Origin: JAUSIF01 sp963711595
GTDB taxonomy: Bacteria; Pseudomonadota; Alphaproteobacteria; Rhizobiales; Xanthobacteraceae
Length of the DNA stretch: 64,000 nucleotides
NCBI GenBank assembly: GCA_963711595.1
Contig: CAVQER010000006.1
Location: 1 to 64,000, forward strand
Reading direction: 5' to 3'
The translations under genes were made by a program, and so were the position numbers. Each line of letters starts with the position of its first letter. The stretch's first letter is position 1. This document shows, piece after piece, positions 32,150 to 41,073 of the stretch. Under the pieces are notes generated by a model, which worked only from the letters and a program-made list of their open reading frames with translations, was not told the origin of the DNA and made no database searches.

Positions 32150-33082
32150 TCAATGGCCGACCAATTTTTTGCGGACGTTTTCGCCGGCCGCGAGATCGAG
32201 CGCACTCTTGCCGTCTCGATCCTTTAGGGCCGTCGAGGCACCCCGCGCGATCAACAACTCGACGACGGCATCACGGCCAAGCTCGGCGGCGATCATCAAC
32301 GCGGTTCGCCCGCGATCGTCGGCGTCGTCGACGCGCCCTCCCTTCGAGAGCAGCAGTTCTGCGGTGTTCAGGGCATCCTTCTCGGGCACGTCATTGGCAT
32401 GACCCGATGCCCACATCAGAGCGGTGAGATCGTTGGCATAGCGCGCGTTCACATCGATCCCGGTGTCCACCAGCAATTTCACGATATTCGTAAAACCGCG
32501 CGCGGCGGCATAGAGGATCGCCGTCTTGCCGGTTCTGTCGGGGGAATTGCTGTTCACGCCGCGATCCAGCAGCAGTCGAACAATGCGTTCATGGCCACCA
32601 AAGGCGGCAACCGCCAAGGGCGATGATCCCGCCCTGCCGGAAGCATTGGGATCGGCGCCGCGGTCGAGAAGCAAGATCACCGTTCGGGATCGATTGGCGT
32701 CGATTGCGAGGGTGAGTGGCGTCGCGCCCGCGAGATCTCGTTGCTCGATGTCGGCGCCGTGATCCAGCAGCAATCGTGCCACGTCCGGGTCAGGCGCCCG
32801 CACCGCATGATGGAGCGCCGTATCACCTTCGCGACGCCTTGCGTGCACGGACGCACCGTCCTTCAGTAGCTCTTGGGCTAGCGTCAAGCATCCCTTGCTC
32901 GCTGCCTGGGCCAGATGGGTGTTGACTTGCCGATCCGCCATGGACTGTTTGGCCGTCTGATAGCTCTGCGTCAGTTCCTGGCACTCATAGGGGGTGGCAA
33001 GGGTCGGCGCGCTTATGAGGTGCGACACGAACACGGCGATCGACGCCGTGAGCGATACGGTTGACACACTCTCTCGTGTCAT
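32150..33082 (-). CDS. Secreted ankyrin-repeat protein
   Basis: 310 residues: signal peptide (about 1-29), then at least seven ankyrin repeats (GDTALHHAVRAPDPDVARLL, GATPLTLAIDANRSRTVILL, and so on, ending GKSALDLAAGENVRKKL). Ankyrins bind proteins; periplasmic ones can act as inhibitors or scaffolds. It lies on the opposite strand inside the PQQ locus, between the cytochrome and propeller genes, sharing a 36-base divergent spacer with the propeller gene. Either it is a late insertion, or it regulates the locus products. The repeat count beyond seven is by eye. Confidence 0.9.
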   Translation of the reverse strand: MTRESVSTVSLTASIAVFVSHLISAPTLATPYECQELTQSYQTAKQSMADRQVNTHLAQAASKGCLTLAQELLKDGASVHARRREGDTALHHAVRAPDPDVARLLLDHGADIEQRDLAGATPLTLAIDANRSRTVILLLDRGADPNASGRAGSSPLAVAAFGGHERIVRLLLDRGVNSNSPDRTGKTAILYAAARGFTNIVKLLVDTGIDVNARYANDLTALMWASGHANDVPEKDALNTAELLLSKGGRVDDADDRGRTALMIAAELGRDAVVELLIARGASTALKDRDGKSALDLAAGENVRKKLVGH

Positions 33083-33118
33083 GGCTCGATCCTTGGCCCG
33101 GATGGGCAGTCATCATCG

Positions 33119-34153
33119 ATGAATGACGCTCTCGACACAACGGCTGTGCGACGTTTGCGTAAAGGTTGGGGTTCCGGCGTAGCGGTACCACCGACACTTT
33201 TCACGCTTGCTTGGCTTGCAAGCGCAACGCCCCTGGCGGCCAAAGACACCGGGCTGATCTACGTCTCAAACGAGAAGAGCAGCACGCTTACCGTGCTCGA
33301 TGGCACCGGCAAGGTGTTGCGAACCATCAACACCTGCGCGCGTCCGCGCGGAATGCAATTCAATCCGGCGCGCACGGAGCTCTTCGTCGGATGTGGCGAC
33401 GACAATACCGTCGCCGTCTACGAAATCGCTACCGAGAAGCTGCTCAGGCGCTACCGCAACATCGCCGCGCCCGAGACCTTCGACCTGCACCCGGACGGCC
33501 GGCATCTCTACATCTCGAACGAAGACGATTCCGAAGCGAGCGTGCTGGACACCCAAACCGGCGAAATCGTCGCCCGTTATCCGACCGGGCCGGAGCCAGA
33601 GGGCGTGCTGGCCACAAAGGACGGCAAACTCGTCTTCGTCGCCTCCGAGGTCGCCAACCTCGTGCATGTCATCGACGTCAACGCCGGGAAGGTGATCAAG
33701 GAAATCGTCGTCGGAACGCGGCCGCGGCGCTTTGCGCTAAGCCCCGATCAGAAGGAGCTGTGGGTGTCCGCCGAGCTGTCGGGCATCGTCGACATCATCG
33801 ACGTGGAAAAGCTCGAGGCGACGGGAAAGGTCGAATTCCGCTTGCGCGCGATGCGCCGCGAGCAGATCACTCCGGTTGATCTCCAAATTACCCGCGATGG
33901 CACGAAGGCCTATGCCGCGCTTGGCCGAGCGAACCACGTCGCCGTCGTGGACGTGAAGAAGCGGGAGGTGCTCGACTATATCCTCGTCGGCAAGCGGCCT
34001 TGGGGATTGCGGCTCACTGCCGACGAAACCAAGCTCTATGTCGCCAACGGCCTGTCCGACGACATCGCGATCGTTGACACCAAAACAAACAAGGTGCTGA
34101 CGACGATCCCGGTCGGACAGGTTCCTTACGCGATCTTGATCGATGACCAATAG
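33119..34153 (+). CDS. PQQ-associated seven-bladed beta-propeller (YVTN) protein
   Basis: 344 residues. YVTN-type repeats occur throughout: IYVSNEKSSTLTVLD, LYISNEDDSEASVLD, VFVASEVANLVHVID, LWVSAELSGIVDIID, LYVANGLSDDIAIVD. Such propellers, associated with PQQ-dependent alcohol catabolism, are encoded next to an ABC system of the same locus (TIGRFAM-type family). Its N-terminus has a hydrophobic signal-like stretch (PPTLFTLAWLASATPLA). It is probably periplasmic; role unknown, possibly binding the oxidised product or assembling the dehydrogenase. Its 3' end overlaps the next gene by 11 bases, implying coupling. Confidence 0.88.
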   Translation: MNDALDTTAVRRLRKGWGSGVAVPPTLFTLAWLASATPLAAKDTGLIYVSNEKSSTLTVLDGTGKVLRTINTCARPRGMQFNPARTELFVGCGDDNTVAVYEIATEKLLRRYRNIAAPETFDLHPDGRHLYISNEDDSEASVLDTQTGEIVARYPTGPEPEGVLATKDGKLVFVASEVANLVHVIDVNAGKVIKEIVVGTRPRRFALSPDQKELWVSAELSGIVDIIDVEKLEATGKVEFRLRAMRREQITPVDLQITRDGTKAYAALGRANHVAVVDVKKREVLDYILVGKRPWGLRLTADETKLYVANGLSDDIAIVDTKTNKVLTTIPVGQVPYAILIDDQ

Positions 34154-35342
34154 CCTTGGCGCTGCCCTCGCGGCTATGGCGCTCGCGGTGATGACGTGCT
34201 CGGCCGCCAGGGCGCAGGAGACGGCACCGCAATTCGTATCGATCGCGTACATCGATCGCGATGGGGATCCGTTCTATCGCTCGGCCGCAGGTTATACCGG
34301 CGTGTTGCGCAAGGATCGCAGCTCCCCGTTTCCCGCGGCCGAGCTTGCGATCAAGGACGGTGCAGCAACCGGACGGGCAATTGGCGTGACGTTCGATATT
34401 GTCCGCGTCAGTCTCAAGGAAGGAGAAGACGCCGCCTTTGCTGCCGAGACAGCCATCAAGCGACCCAACGTCACCGCAGTCATCCTCGATCTTCCGCTCG
34501 ACGACGTTGCGCGTATCGCAACCGCGTTCAAGACGGAACCAATTGCGTTTCTCAATGCGAGGCATCGAGATGATGACCTCAAACTCGCCGCGTGCGGCAC
34601 CGGGCTGTTTCACACCATGCCGAGTTGGTCGATGCTTCAGGACGGATTGGCTCAGGCGCTCCTCGAGTTGAATTGGCGTCGCGTTCTGGTCCTGCAGGGT
34701 CCGCGCGAAGAGGATCAGATCATCGCCAAGGCATTCGAGACGTCGGCGAAAAAGTTCGGTGTGCGCATTGCCGACGTTCGGCCGTTCGCGCCTGGCAGCG
34801 ATCCCCGGAAACGCTATCAAACCAACGTGCGCCTATTGACCGGCAACGCCGACTACGACGCGATCTTTGTCGCCGACGCTGACGGCGAGTTCGGGCGCTA
34901 CGTGCCGTACAACACGGCAAGTCCACGCCCCATCGTCGGCACTACCGGCCTCGTCCCCTCGGCTTGGCATTTGTACTGGGAGCGCCATGGCGCGCCGCAA
35001 TTAAATCGCCGCTTCGCAAGGGTCACGAGCCGGCCGATGTCGGACGAGGATTGGGCGACCTGGGCCGCCGTTCGCAGCATAATCGACGCCACGCTGCTCA
35101 AGCGCGCAGCTACACCGGCCGGCGTTCGGGCCGCGCTGCTCGACCCGGAGCTGAAGGTCGAACTCTACAAGGGGTTCTCCGGGTCCTTCCGTCCCTGGAG
35201 CCGGCAACTGCGGCAAGCAATTCTGCTCGGCACGCACGACGCCGTGATTACAATCGCGCCGGTGGAGGGCGCCCTGCACCAGAAGAACAATCTCGACACG
35301 CTCGGCCCCGACGAGCCGGAATTCCGTTGCGGGAAGCAATGA
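34143..35342 (+). CDS. ABC-type substrate-binding protein of the PQQ alcohol system
   Basis: 399 residues with a signal peptide (residues 1-25, ending ARAQ). The fold is type I periplasmic binding protein, as in branched-chain amino acid receptors (FVSIAYIDRDGDPFYRSAAG; RVLVLQGPREEDQIIAKAFE; DYDAIFVADADGEFGRY). It belongs to the type linked to PQQ-dependent alcohol dehydrogenase loci, where it is encoded with an ABC-2-type ATPase and permease. It starts inside the propeller gene. Ligand unknown; an alcohol, aldehyde or acid product is a fair guess. Confidence 0.87.
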   Translation: MTNSLGAALAAMALAVMTCSAARAQETAPQFVSIAYIDRDGDPFYRSAAGYTGVLRKDRSSPFPAAELAIKDGAATGRAIGVTFDIVRVSLKEGEDAAFAAETAIKRPNVTAVILDLPLDDVARIATAFKTEPIAFLNARHRDDDLKLAACGTGLFHTMPSWSMLQDGLAQALLELNWRRVLVLQGPREEDQIIAKAFETSAKKFGVRIADVRPFAPGSDPRKRYQTNVRLLTGNADYDAIFVADADGEFGRYVPYNTASPRPIVGTTGLVPSAWHLYWERHGAPQLNRRFARVTSRPMSDEDWATWAAVRSIIDATLLKRAATPAGVRAALLDPELKVELYKGFSGSFRPWSRQLRQAILLGTHDAVITIAPVEGALHQKNNLDTLGPDEPEFRCGKQ

Positions 35343-35371
35343 TCGATAACTGACGTCAACAGGAGGCGCTC

Positions 35372-35800
35372 GTGGCGAACTTTCGCACTTTGATGCTTGC
35401 AGCCGCCGTCGTCATCGGCTGCACGGCTGCATTGGCCGAGGGCTATCTTGCAACGGACATCAAGCCGCTACCCGACCTGGTATTCGGCAGCGACGCCGCC
35501 GGCTTTGCCGTGTCGCAAGCCGAATACAAACTCGAGACCGGCAAGGCATACCAACTCACCCTCGTTTCGACCGGCAAGCGCGAGTATGCAATTCGCGGCG
35601 ACGATTTCTTCAATTTCATCTGGGTGCGAAAAATCGAGGTCAACGACGTCGAGATCAAGGCGACCGGGATCTATGAAATCGAGATGGAGCGCGAGGGCAA
35701 GGCTACTCTGGTCTTCGTACCGATCCGGCCGGGCAACTACCGGCTCTATGCGAAGGGCTTGGAAGCCAAGGGCGCTGTCGCCAAAATCATCGTGAAGTGA
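35372..35800 (+). CDS. Small secreted beta-sandwich protein of the PQQ locus
   Basis: 142 residues from GTG 35372 with an ideal AGGAGG ribosome site and a signal peptide (to about residue 22). The rest is mostly beta strand (YKLETGKAYQLTLVSTG, KATLVFVPIRPGNYRLYAKG) like a cupredoxin fold, but I see no His-Cys-His-Met copper ligand set: the mature part has no Cys or His. It is therefore a non-copper cupredoxin-like protein. Its stop overlaps the next gene start as GTGA. Role unknown; possibly a periplasmic adaptor of the ABC system. Confidence 0.7.
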   Translation: MANFRTLMLAAAVVIGCTAALAEGYLATDIKPLPDLVFGSDAAGFAVSQAEYKLETGKAYQLTLVSTGKREYAIRGDDFFNFIWVRKIEVNDVEIKATGIYEIEMEREGKATLVFVPIRPGNYRLYAKGLEAKGAVAKIIVK

Positions 35801-36576
35801 CCCCAGCCGTTCCATCACCCTCCGGTCTCGAAAAGGGTTCGAGGCCCCTTGCCCTCGAAGTTCGAGACCTCTCGTTCGCCTATGGCGAGCGGAAGGCGCT
35901 CGATGGGGTGAGCTTCACGATCGAGTCAGGTCGCTTCGCCGCGCTGCTCGGACCAAACGGTGCGGGCAAGACAACTCTCGTCTCACTCCTGTGCCGCCTG
36001 TTCGAGCCGCAAGCGGGCACGATCATAATCGAGGGCCGTGATCTAAAGCAGACGAAGCATCGCGCACTCGCATCGCTCGGTATTGTGTTTCAGGAGCGCG
36101 CGCTCGAACCCGAACTCACCGTCGAGGAGAACCTTGCTCTCGCCGCTGCTCTGCGCGGACTTTCGCGCGCGGAGACGCAAGCGCAAATCAAAGAAGCGTT
36201 GCCGCGGATCGGTCTGCCCGAGAGCGGGCACGTGCGACCGGAGAACCTCAACGCGGGACACCAGCGGCGGGTCGAGATCGCCCGCGCCTTTTTGCATCGC
36301 CCGCACATTTTGTTGTCGGACGAAGCCACAGTCGGCCTCGACATTCCCGCGCGCCGATCGCTCATCTCGCTGGTCCGAACGCTGGTGCGAGACGAGGGAC
36401 TAAGCGTTCTTTGGGCGACTCACCTCGCCGATGAAGTGCAAGTCGATGATCAATTGATCCTGCTCGACCGCGGCCACGTGATTGCCGACGGGACTACGCG
36501 GGATATTCTCGCAGCGGCCGGCACCGACAACGTCGAACAGGCCTTCAACACGCTGGTCTCGAGGAATGCGCCGTGA
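35797..36576 (+). CDS. ABC transporter ATP-binding protein of the PQQ alcohol system
   Basis: 259 residues from GTG 35797 (GTGA overlap with the previous stop). Walker A LLGPNGAGKTTL (about 50-61), Q loop VFQERALEPELTV, a degenerate signature LNAGHQRRVEIARAFL in place of LSGGQ, and Walker B ILLSDEATVGLD with a Glu and H loop LWATHLADEV. The family is the one reported beside PQQ-dependent alcohol dehydrogenases. It drives the permease encoded by the next gene, with which it also overlaps (GTGA). Confidence 0.92.
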   Translation: MTPAVPSPSGLEKGSRPLALEVRDLSFAYGERKALDGVSFTIESGRFAALLGPNGAGKTTLVSLLCRLFEPQAGTIIIEGRDLKQTKHRALASLGIVFQERALEPELTVEENLALAAALRGLSRAETQAQIKEALPRIGLPESGHVRPENLNAGHQRRVEIARAFLHRPHILLSDEATVGLDIPARRSLISLVRTLVRDEGLSVLWATHLADEVQVDDQLILLDRGHVIADGTTRDILAAAGTDNVEQAFNTLVSRNAP

Positions 36577-37385
36577 GCGCGTCGGCATACTGGCGCGCTT
36601 TCTCCGCCATTGTGCACCGTGAGCTGTTGCGGTTCTGGCATCAGCGCGAGCGCCTGGTCGCGGCACTGGTTCGACCGTTGTTGTGGCTGATCGTGTTCGG
36701 CGCGGGCTTTCGAACTGCGCTCGGACTCTCGATTACGCCGCCCTATCAATCCTACATTCTATACGAGGTCTATATCGTTCCGGGGCTGTGCGGCATGATC
36801 TTGTTGTTCGCCGGCATGCAATCGTCACTCGCCATGGTCTACGATCGAGCGATGGGGGCGCTGCGAGTGCTGCTGACGGCGCCTTTTCCCCGTTGGTTTC
36901 TGTTGTTGGCCCGATTGGCGGGCGGCACCCTCACCGCGATATTGCAAGTCTATGCGTTTCTCGTGATCACGCTGCTTTATGGGATCGATCTGCCCTGGCA
37001 GGGACTCTTGACGGTTCTGCCGGCTCTCATTCTGAGCGGCCTGATGATCGGAGCGGCCGGATTGCTGATCGCATCATTCATGCGTCGCGTCGAGAATTTC
37101 GCCGGGATCATGAACTTCGTGATCTTCCCCGCCTTCTTTCTCTCAAGCGCGCTTTATCCACTTTGGCGAATGCAGGAAGCAAGTCCGACGCTCGCGTGGA
37201 TCTGCGTCTTGAACCCATTCACGCATGCTGTCGAGCTGATCCGCTTCTCGCTGTACGGCCAGTTCGAACCGCTGGCCCTTGCAGTCGTCATGGGAGTCAC
37301 AGTCCTCCTGCTCGCGATGGCGGTCTGGGCCTATGATCCTGCTAGAAGTTTTCGAGCGGGCCGAACCGCAACGTCCCCCGAGTGA
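36573..37385 (+). CDS. ABC-2-type permease of the PQQ alcohol system
   Basis: 270 residues, six hydrophobic helices (about 32-52, 65-87, 108-133, 143-166, 178-197 and 232-253). ABC-2 type exporters have this topology, and the FARGA-like loop YDRAMGALRVLLTAPFPRWFLL contains the coupling helix. It starts with GTG overlapping the ATPase stop. With the ATPase it forms an export or import module coupled to alcohol oxidation; direction is uncertain because the periplasmic binding protein of the locus suggests import, while ABC-2 permeases usually export. Confidence 0.88.
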   Translation: MSASAYWRAFSAIVHRELLRFWHQRERLVAALVRPLLWLIVFGAGFRTALGLSITPPYQSYILYEVYIVPGLCGMILLFAGMQSSLAMVYDRAMGALRVLLTAPFPRWFLLLARLAGGTLTAILQVYAFLVITLLYGIDLPWQGLLTVLPALILSGLMIGAAGLLIASFMRRVENFAGIMNFVIFPAFFLSSALYPLWRMQEASPTLAWICVLNPFTHAVELIRFSLYGQFEPLALAVVMGVTVLLLAMAVWAYDPARSFRAGRTATSPE

Positions 37386-37401
37386 AGAGCTTTGCATACC
37401 C

Positions 37402-37815
37402 ATGAAAATCTCCACCGCTTATCCGCTCATCACGACAACGCAGCTTGCGGCGTCGCGCGATTTCTATCGGACCCATTTCAGGATGCACATAATCTTCGAG
37501 GCGAGCTGGGTCGTGATGCTTGGCGTAACCGACGAAATCTGCCTCGGTCTGATGTCGCCGGATCATCCGACCAATCCGCCCGGCCCCGAGGCGTTCGACG
37601 GTCGCGGCATGATCCTCACGGTCCAGGTGGAGGACGCTGCCGAGGCGCATGCCGCGCTGAAGCGGGGTGGCGCTCCGATCATTTACGAGTTGACCAGTGA
37701 GCCGTGGGGCCAGCGGCGTTTCGTGACCCGGGACCCGGGCGGAACGCTGATCGACGTTGTTGAGCAGATCGAGCCGGCGGCTGGGTATTGGGACAAGTTC
37801 GCTTCGGCGGTCTGA
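37402..37815 (+). CDS. VOC-superfamily (glyoxalase/bleomycin resistance) protein
   Basis: 137 residues from ATG 37402. Two paired beta-alpha-beta-beta-beta modules: AYPLITTTQLAASRDFYRTH and ILTVQVEDAAEAHAALKRGG ... RFVTRDPGGTLIDVVEQI. The C-terminal Glu of EQI could be a metal ligand; a His counterpart is not clear at the usual site, so metal binding is uncertain. Members are lyases, dioxygenases or drug-binding proteins. It follows the ABC permease by 16 bases and may belong to the same transcript. Substrate unknown. Confidence 0.8.
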   Translation: MKISTAYPLITTTQLAASRDFYRTHFRMHIIFEASWVVMLGVTDEICLGLMSPDHPTNPPGPEAFDGRGMILTVQVEDAAEAHAALKRGGAPIIYELTSEPWGQRRFVTRDPGGTLIDVVEQIEPAAGYWDKFASAV

Positions 37816-37819
37816 ACGC

Positions 37820-38260
37820 ATGCGAAAGAACAGCCACGCCCTGGCAATCTCCAGCGCACGCGTGCGCGACGCTCTCGGAAAGCATCCGAAAGCCATTCAG
37901 GTCGGATTGAGGCGCCTTCGCACGCTCATTTTCGACACCGCGGCAAACACCGACGGCGTGGGTGAGCTCGAGGAAACGCTGAAATGGGGGCAGCCGAGCT
38001 ACCTCACCGCAAGCTCGGGAAGCGGCACCACGATCCGCATCGACGCGCTCAAAAACGAGCCGGGCAAGTACGCGATGTATGTTCACTGCCAGACCGACCT
38101 CGTGGCGCAATTTCGTAATTTGTATCCGCACACATTTCAGTACGAGGGAAACAGAGGTCTGGTTTTCCGTACCGGACAGAACGTTTCCGAGCCAGCCTTG
38201 CGGCACTTCATTGCCCTCGCGCTGACCTATCACTTGAAGAAGACGCCCCGCCGGCGCTGA
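37820..38260 (+). CDS. DUF1801 protein
   Basis: 146 residues from ATG 37820, 4 bases after the VOC gene stop. The DUF1801 core appears as LEETLKWGQPSYLTASSGSGTTIRIDALKN, with later block CQTDLVAQFRNLYPHTFQYEGNRGLVF. This YdhG-like domain is a small alpha/beta fold of unknown function, found alone or with cold- and metal-response genes. Tight spacing indicates cotranscription with the VOC gene. Confidence 0.82.
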   Translation: MRKNSHALAISSARVRDALGKHPKAIQVGLRRLRTLIFDTAANTDGVGELEETLKWGQPSYLTASSGSGTTIRIDALKNEPGKYAMYVHCQTDLVAQFRNLYPHTFQYEGNRGLVFRTGQNVSEPALRHFIALALTYHLKKTPRRR

Positions 38261-38403
38261 TTGAAAAGAATCGCAGGCTGCCGCATCTTCCCGCCGTCAC
38301 GACAAAAAGAGGCAGGTGGTGGGGTCTTTCGGCAACAATGCTTCATCGACGGCCGGAAAGGTCCGCGCCGCAAGTGACCGCTGATCTGTCCGGACGGCGG
38401 CCC

Positions 38404-39741
38404 GTGAAATTCCTCGCGGGCTGGCTGCTGTTCCTCGTGCTGGTCGCTACGCCGAGCGACCTCAGCGCGGACACTTTCGCAATCGAGAAATTGCGGATCC
38501 CCGCGCCCGGCGCCGGCGATCGCGGTCTCGAAGCACTGCTGGTCCGGCCGCCGCTCCCGGGACGCCTGCCACTCGTACTGATCAGCCATGGCTCGCCCGG
38601 CAGTGCCGAATTGCGGTCGACGATGACGCCGCAACGAAGCATTCCGCCGGCGATGGAATTTGCACGCCGCGGTTGGGCGGTCGCGATCGTGATGCGTCGC
38701 GGTTACGGGGACTCCGGCGGTCGATATTCAGAGGCGAGCGGCAAATGCGCGAGCCCGGACTACGTTACGTCCGGCGTTACTGCGTCCGCGGACTTGCGTG
38801 CGAGCATCGAGCACCTCCGCAGTCGCCCGGACATTGACGGCTCACGTCTGCTTGCCATCGGCCAGTCGGCCGGCGGCCTCGCCACGATCGCGCTGACGGC
38901 CGATCCGCCACGCGGGTTGCTCGCGGGAATCAATTTTTCGGGCGGACAGATCGCGGTCAACGCCGGCGAACGATGCAAGGGCACCGAGGATCGTCTGGTC
39001 GCGGCCTTTGCCCACTTCGGCAAACGCTCGCGGGTGCCGATGCTCTGGATCTACAGCGAGAACGATCAATTGTTTCCCGCTGAGCTCGTGCAGCGCTTCC
39101 ATGACGCCTTTTCCGGCGCCGGAGGAAACGTCCAGCTGATCAAAGAGCCACCCTTCGGCGATGACGGGCATGCGTTCTTCTCAGGCGGAATGTCCAAATG
39201 GATCTCTTATGTCGATGAGTTCTTGAAGGAGCGGAAGCTCGTGCTGCTCGAAAGCCCATTGCCGCCTCCGCCCCCGCCCGCGATCGCGCCGCCGCCCAGA
39301 CTGACGGAGGCCGGACGCAAGTCGTTCGAGAATTTCCTGAAGAGCCCGCCGCACCGAGCCTTCGCCATTTCGCCGAAAGGCGCTCTCAGCTGGCGCTCCG
39401 GATATCGCTCTGCCGACGATGCCACGAACGCGGCAATGGAAGGCTGCAAGAAGTTCGGGACGGACTGCGCGCTCTATGTAGTGGACGACAAGATGACGCC
39501 GCTACCGCCGCCGCCAGACATCTCGCCGCCTGGTCAGCTGTCGGTCGAAGGTAAGAAGTCGTTCGACAAATTCTTGCAGAGCCCACCGCATCGCGCCTTC
39601 GCCCTGTCACCTGGCGGCGCCTATGGCTGGCACTCCGGCGGCCGCACCATCGAAGAAGCGAGCAAGCTTGCACTCGAAGGCTGCTTAAAACACGCCGTCG
39701 ATTGCGAGATCGTGGTGCTCGATGACAAGGCTATCCGCTAG
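38404..39741 (+). CDS. Secreted alpha/beta hydrolase with two C-terminal DUF4189-like repeats
   Basis: About 445 residues from GTG 38404, which begins a signal peptide (MKFLAGWLLFLVLVATPSDLSA); an ATG at 38338 would add 22 residues. Hydrolase domain to about residue 275: oxyanion region LVLISHGSPGSAEL, nucleophile elbow AIGQSAGGLAT, catalytic Asp region IYSENDQLFP, His in DDGHAFFSGG. Then a Pro linker (PLPPPPPPAIAPPP) and two copies of about 65 residues (KSFENFLKSPPHRAFAISPK ... / KSFDKFLQSPPHRAFALSPG ...), each with two Cys near its end. It is an exported dienelactone hydrolase-like esterase with an envelope-binding tail. Ligand of the repeats unknown. Confidence 0.85.
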   Translation: MKFLAGWLLFLVLVATPSDLSADTFAIEKLRIPAPGAGDRGLEALLVRPPLPGRLPLVLISHGSPGSAELRSTMTPQRSIPPAMEFARRGWAVAIVMRRGYGDSGGRYSEASGKCASPDYVTSGVTASADLRASIEHLRSRPDIDGSRLLAIGQSAGGLATIALTADPPRGLLAGINFSGGQIAVNAGERCKGTEDRLVAAFAHFGKRSRVPMLWIYSENDQLFPAELVQRFHDAFSGAGGNVQLIKEPPFGDDGHAFFSGGMSKWISYVDEFLKERKLVLLESPLPPPPPPAIAPPPRLTEAGRKSFENFLKSPPHRAFAISPKGALSWRSGYRSADDATNAAMEGCKKFGTDCALYVVDDKMTPLPPPPDISPPGQLSVEGKKSFDKFLQSPPHRAFALSPGGAYGWHSGGRTIEEASKLALEGCLKHAVDCEIVVLDDKAIR

Positions 39742-39936
39742 CCTCACCCCCGCCGCGACTTCGTCCGCGCAACCCTTTGCACTTTTCGGATAGTGACGCG
39801 CCAGCAATACGCACCGCCCTGCCCTTGCAGTGCGACCAAATGCTCGGCCATAACCCTCCCCCGATTGGGGGATATCATTCACTCGCTCTGATTGTATTGC
39901 TGCGCACCCCCCGAATAGGCGAGGAGCTCCACCACC

Positions 39937-41073
39937 ATGATGCTGGAAGCCGAGTGTCTTTCGCTGCTCGTCGCCGACATCTACGACGCGGCACTCGATC
40001 CATCTCGCTGGCGGGGCGCGCTTCGCGATGTGGCGGCCTTTGTCGGCGGGTCGGGCGCATCGCTATGCACAACCAATACGCTCAGAATCAGCGGAGCTTC
40101 TCACTACGATTGGGGTCTGCAGCCGGGTCTGGCGCAAAGCTATTTCGAGAAATTCATAAAATTCGATCCGACCACGATTGGGCAGTTCGTGTTCGACGTT
40201 GAGGAGGTCTACAGCGTCGCCGATTTCCTCACCCTCGAGGAATTGTTTAAGTCGCGCTTCTACAAGGAATTCTTGAAGCCGCATGGCTGGCTTGATCGCA
40301 TAGGAGCCACGCTGGAAAAAAGCGCCACGACCTTTGCGGCTTGCGTTGTGTTTCGAACCGAGCAGCAGGGGCCGGCCGATGAAGGCGCGCGCACGCGCAT
40401 GCAAATTCTCGTTCCGCATATTCGCCGGGCAGCGCAAATCGGCAATGTCATCGATCTTCACGAGAGCAAAGCGGAATCGTTTGCAGCGCTGTTCGACAGC
40501 CTCGCCGACGGAGTGCTCCTTGTCGACGCGCGCGCTCGTATCGTGTTTGCGAACAGCGCCGCCCAGACGCTGCTCGCGGAAGGAAACATCCTCCGCGACC
40601 TCGGCGGAAAACTATCTGCCCTCGATTCCGCTGCCGATCGAGCGCTCCGAAGCGTATTTGCCGCAGCGCTTGGCGGCGACACCGAGGTGGGTGCTGAGGG
40701 CGTCGCACTGCCGCTTCTGTCCAACAACGACAATCAGTGGCTGGCGCACATCCTGCCCCTCACTTCAGGGGCGCGGCGACGCGCCGGAATCGAGTACTCC
40801 GCCACCGCGGCCGTGTTTGTTCGCAACGTGCAACTCGACACACCGCCACTCCTGAAGACCGTTGCAACGCTCTATCGGTTGACGCCGCGGGAAAGTCGCG
40901 TGCTCCAGGCCCTCGTCGAGGTTGGCGGCGTGCCGGCGGTCGCAGACGAGCTCGGCGTATCGGCGGCAACCGTCAGGACCCATCTCAAGAACCTGTTCGA
41001 GAAGACCGGCATGCGCCGGCAAGCCGATCTCGTGAGGCTGATCTCAGGCCATCAGAGCCCGTTCGCGGCCTGA
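39937..41073 (+). CDS. LuxR-family transcriptional regulator
   Basis: 378 residues. The C-terminal LuxR HTH is clear: LTPRESRVLQALVEVGGVPA ... LGVSAATVRTHLKNLFEKTG (about 318-365). The N-terminal 300 residues are a PAS-like sensor region: FDSLADGVLLVDARARIVFANSAAQTLLAEG (about 186-216). No receiver Asp pocket or acyl-homoserine-lactone signature is visible, so it is likely an orphan regulator of the type that follows PAS/GAF input. The 195-base upstream spacer has no obvious operator. Target genes unknown. Confidence 0.88.
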   Translation: MMLEAECLSLLVADIYDAALDPSRWRGALRDVAAFVGGSGASLCTTNTLRISGASHYDWGLQPGLAQSYFEKFIKFDPTTIGQFVFDVEEVYSVADFLTLEELFKSRFYKEFLKPHGWLDRIGATLEKSATTFAACVVFRTEQQGPADEGARTRMQILVPHIRRAAQIGNVIDLHESKAESFAALFDSLADGVLLVDARARIVFANSAAQTLLAEGNILRDLGGKLSALDSAADRALRSVFAAALGGDTEVGAEGVALPLLSNNDNQWLAHILPLTSGARRRAGIEYSATAAVFVRNVQLDTPPLLKTVATLYRLTPRESRVLQALVEVGGVPAVADELGVSAATVRTHLKNLFEKTGMRRQADLVRLISGHQSPFAA

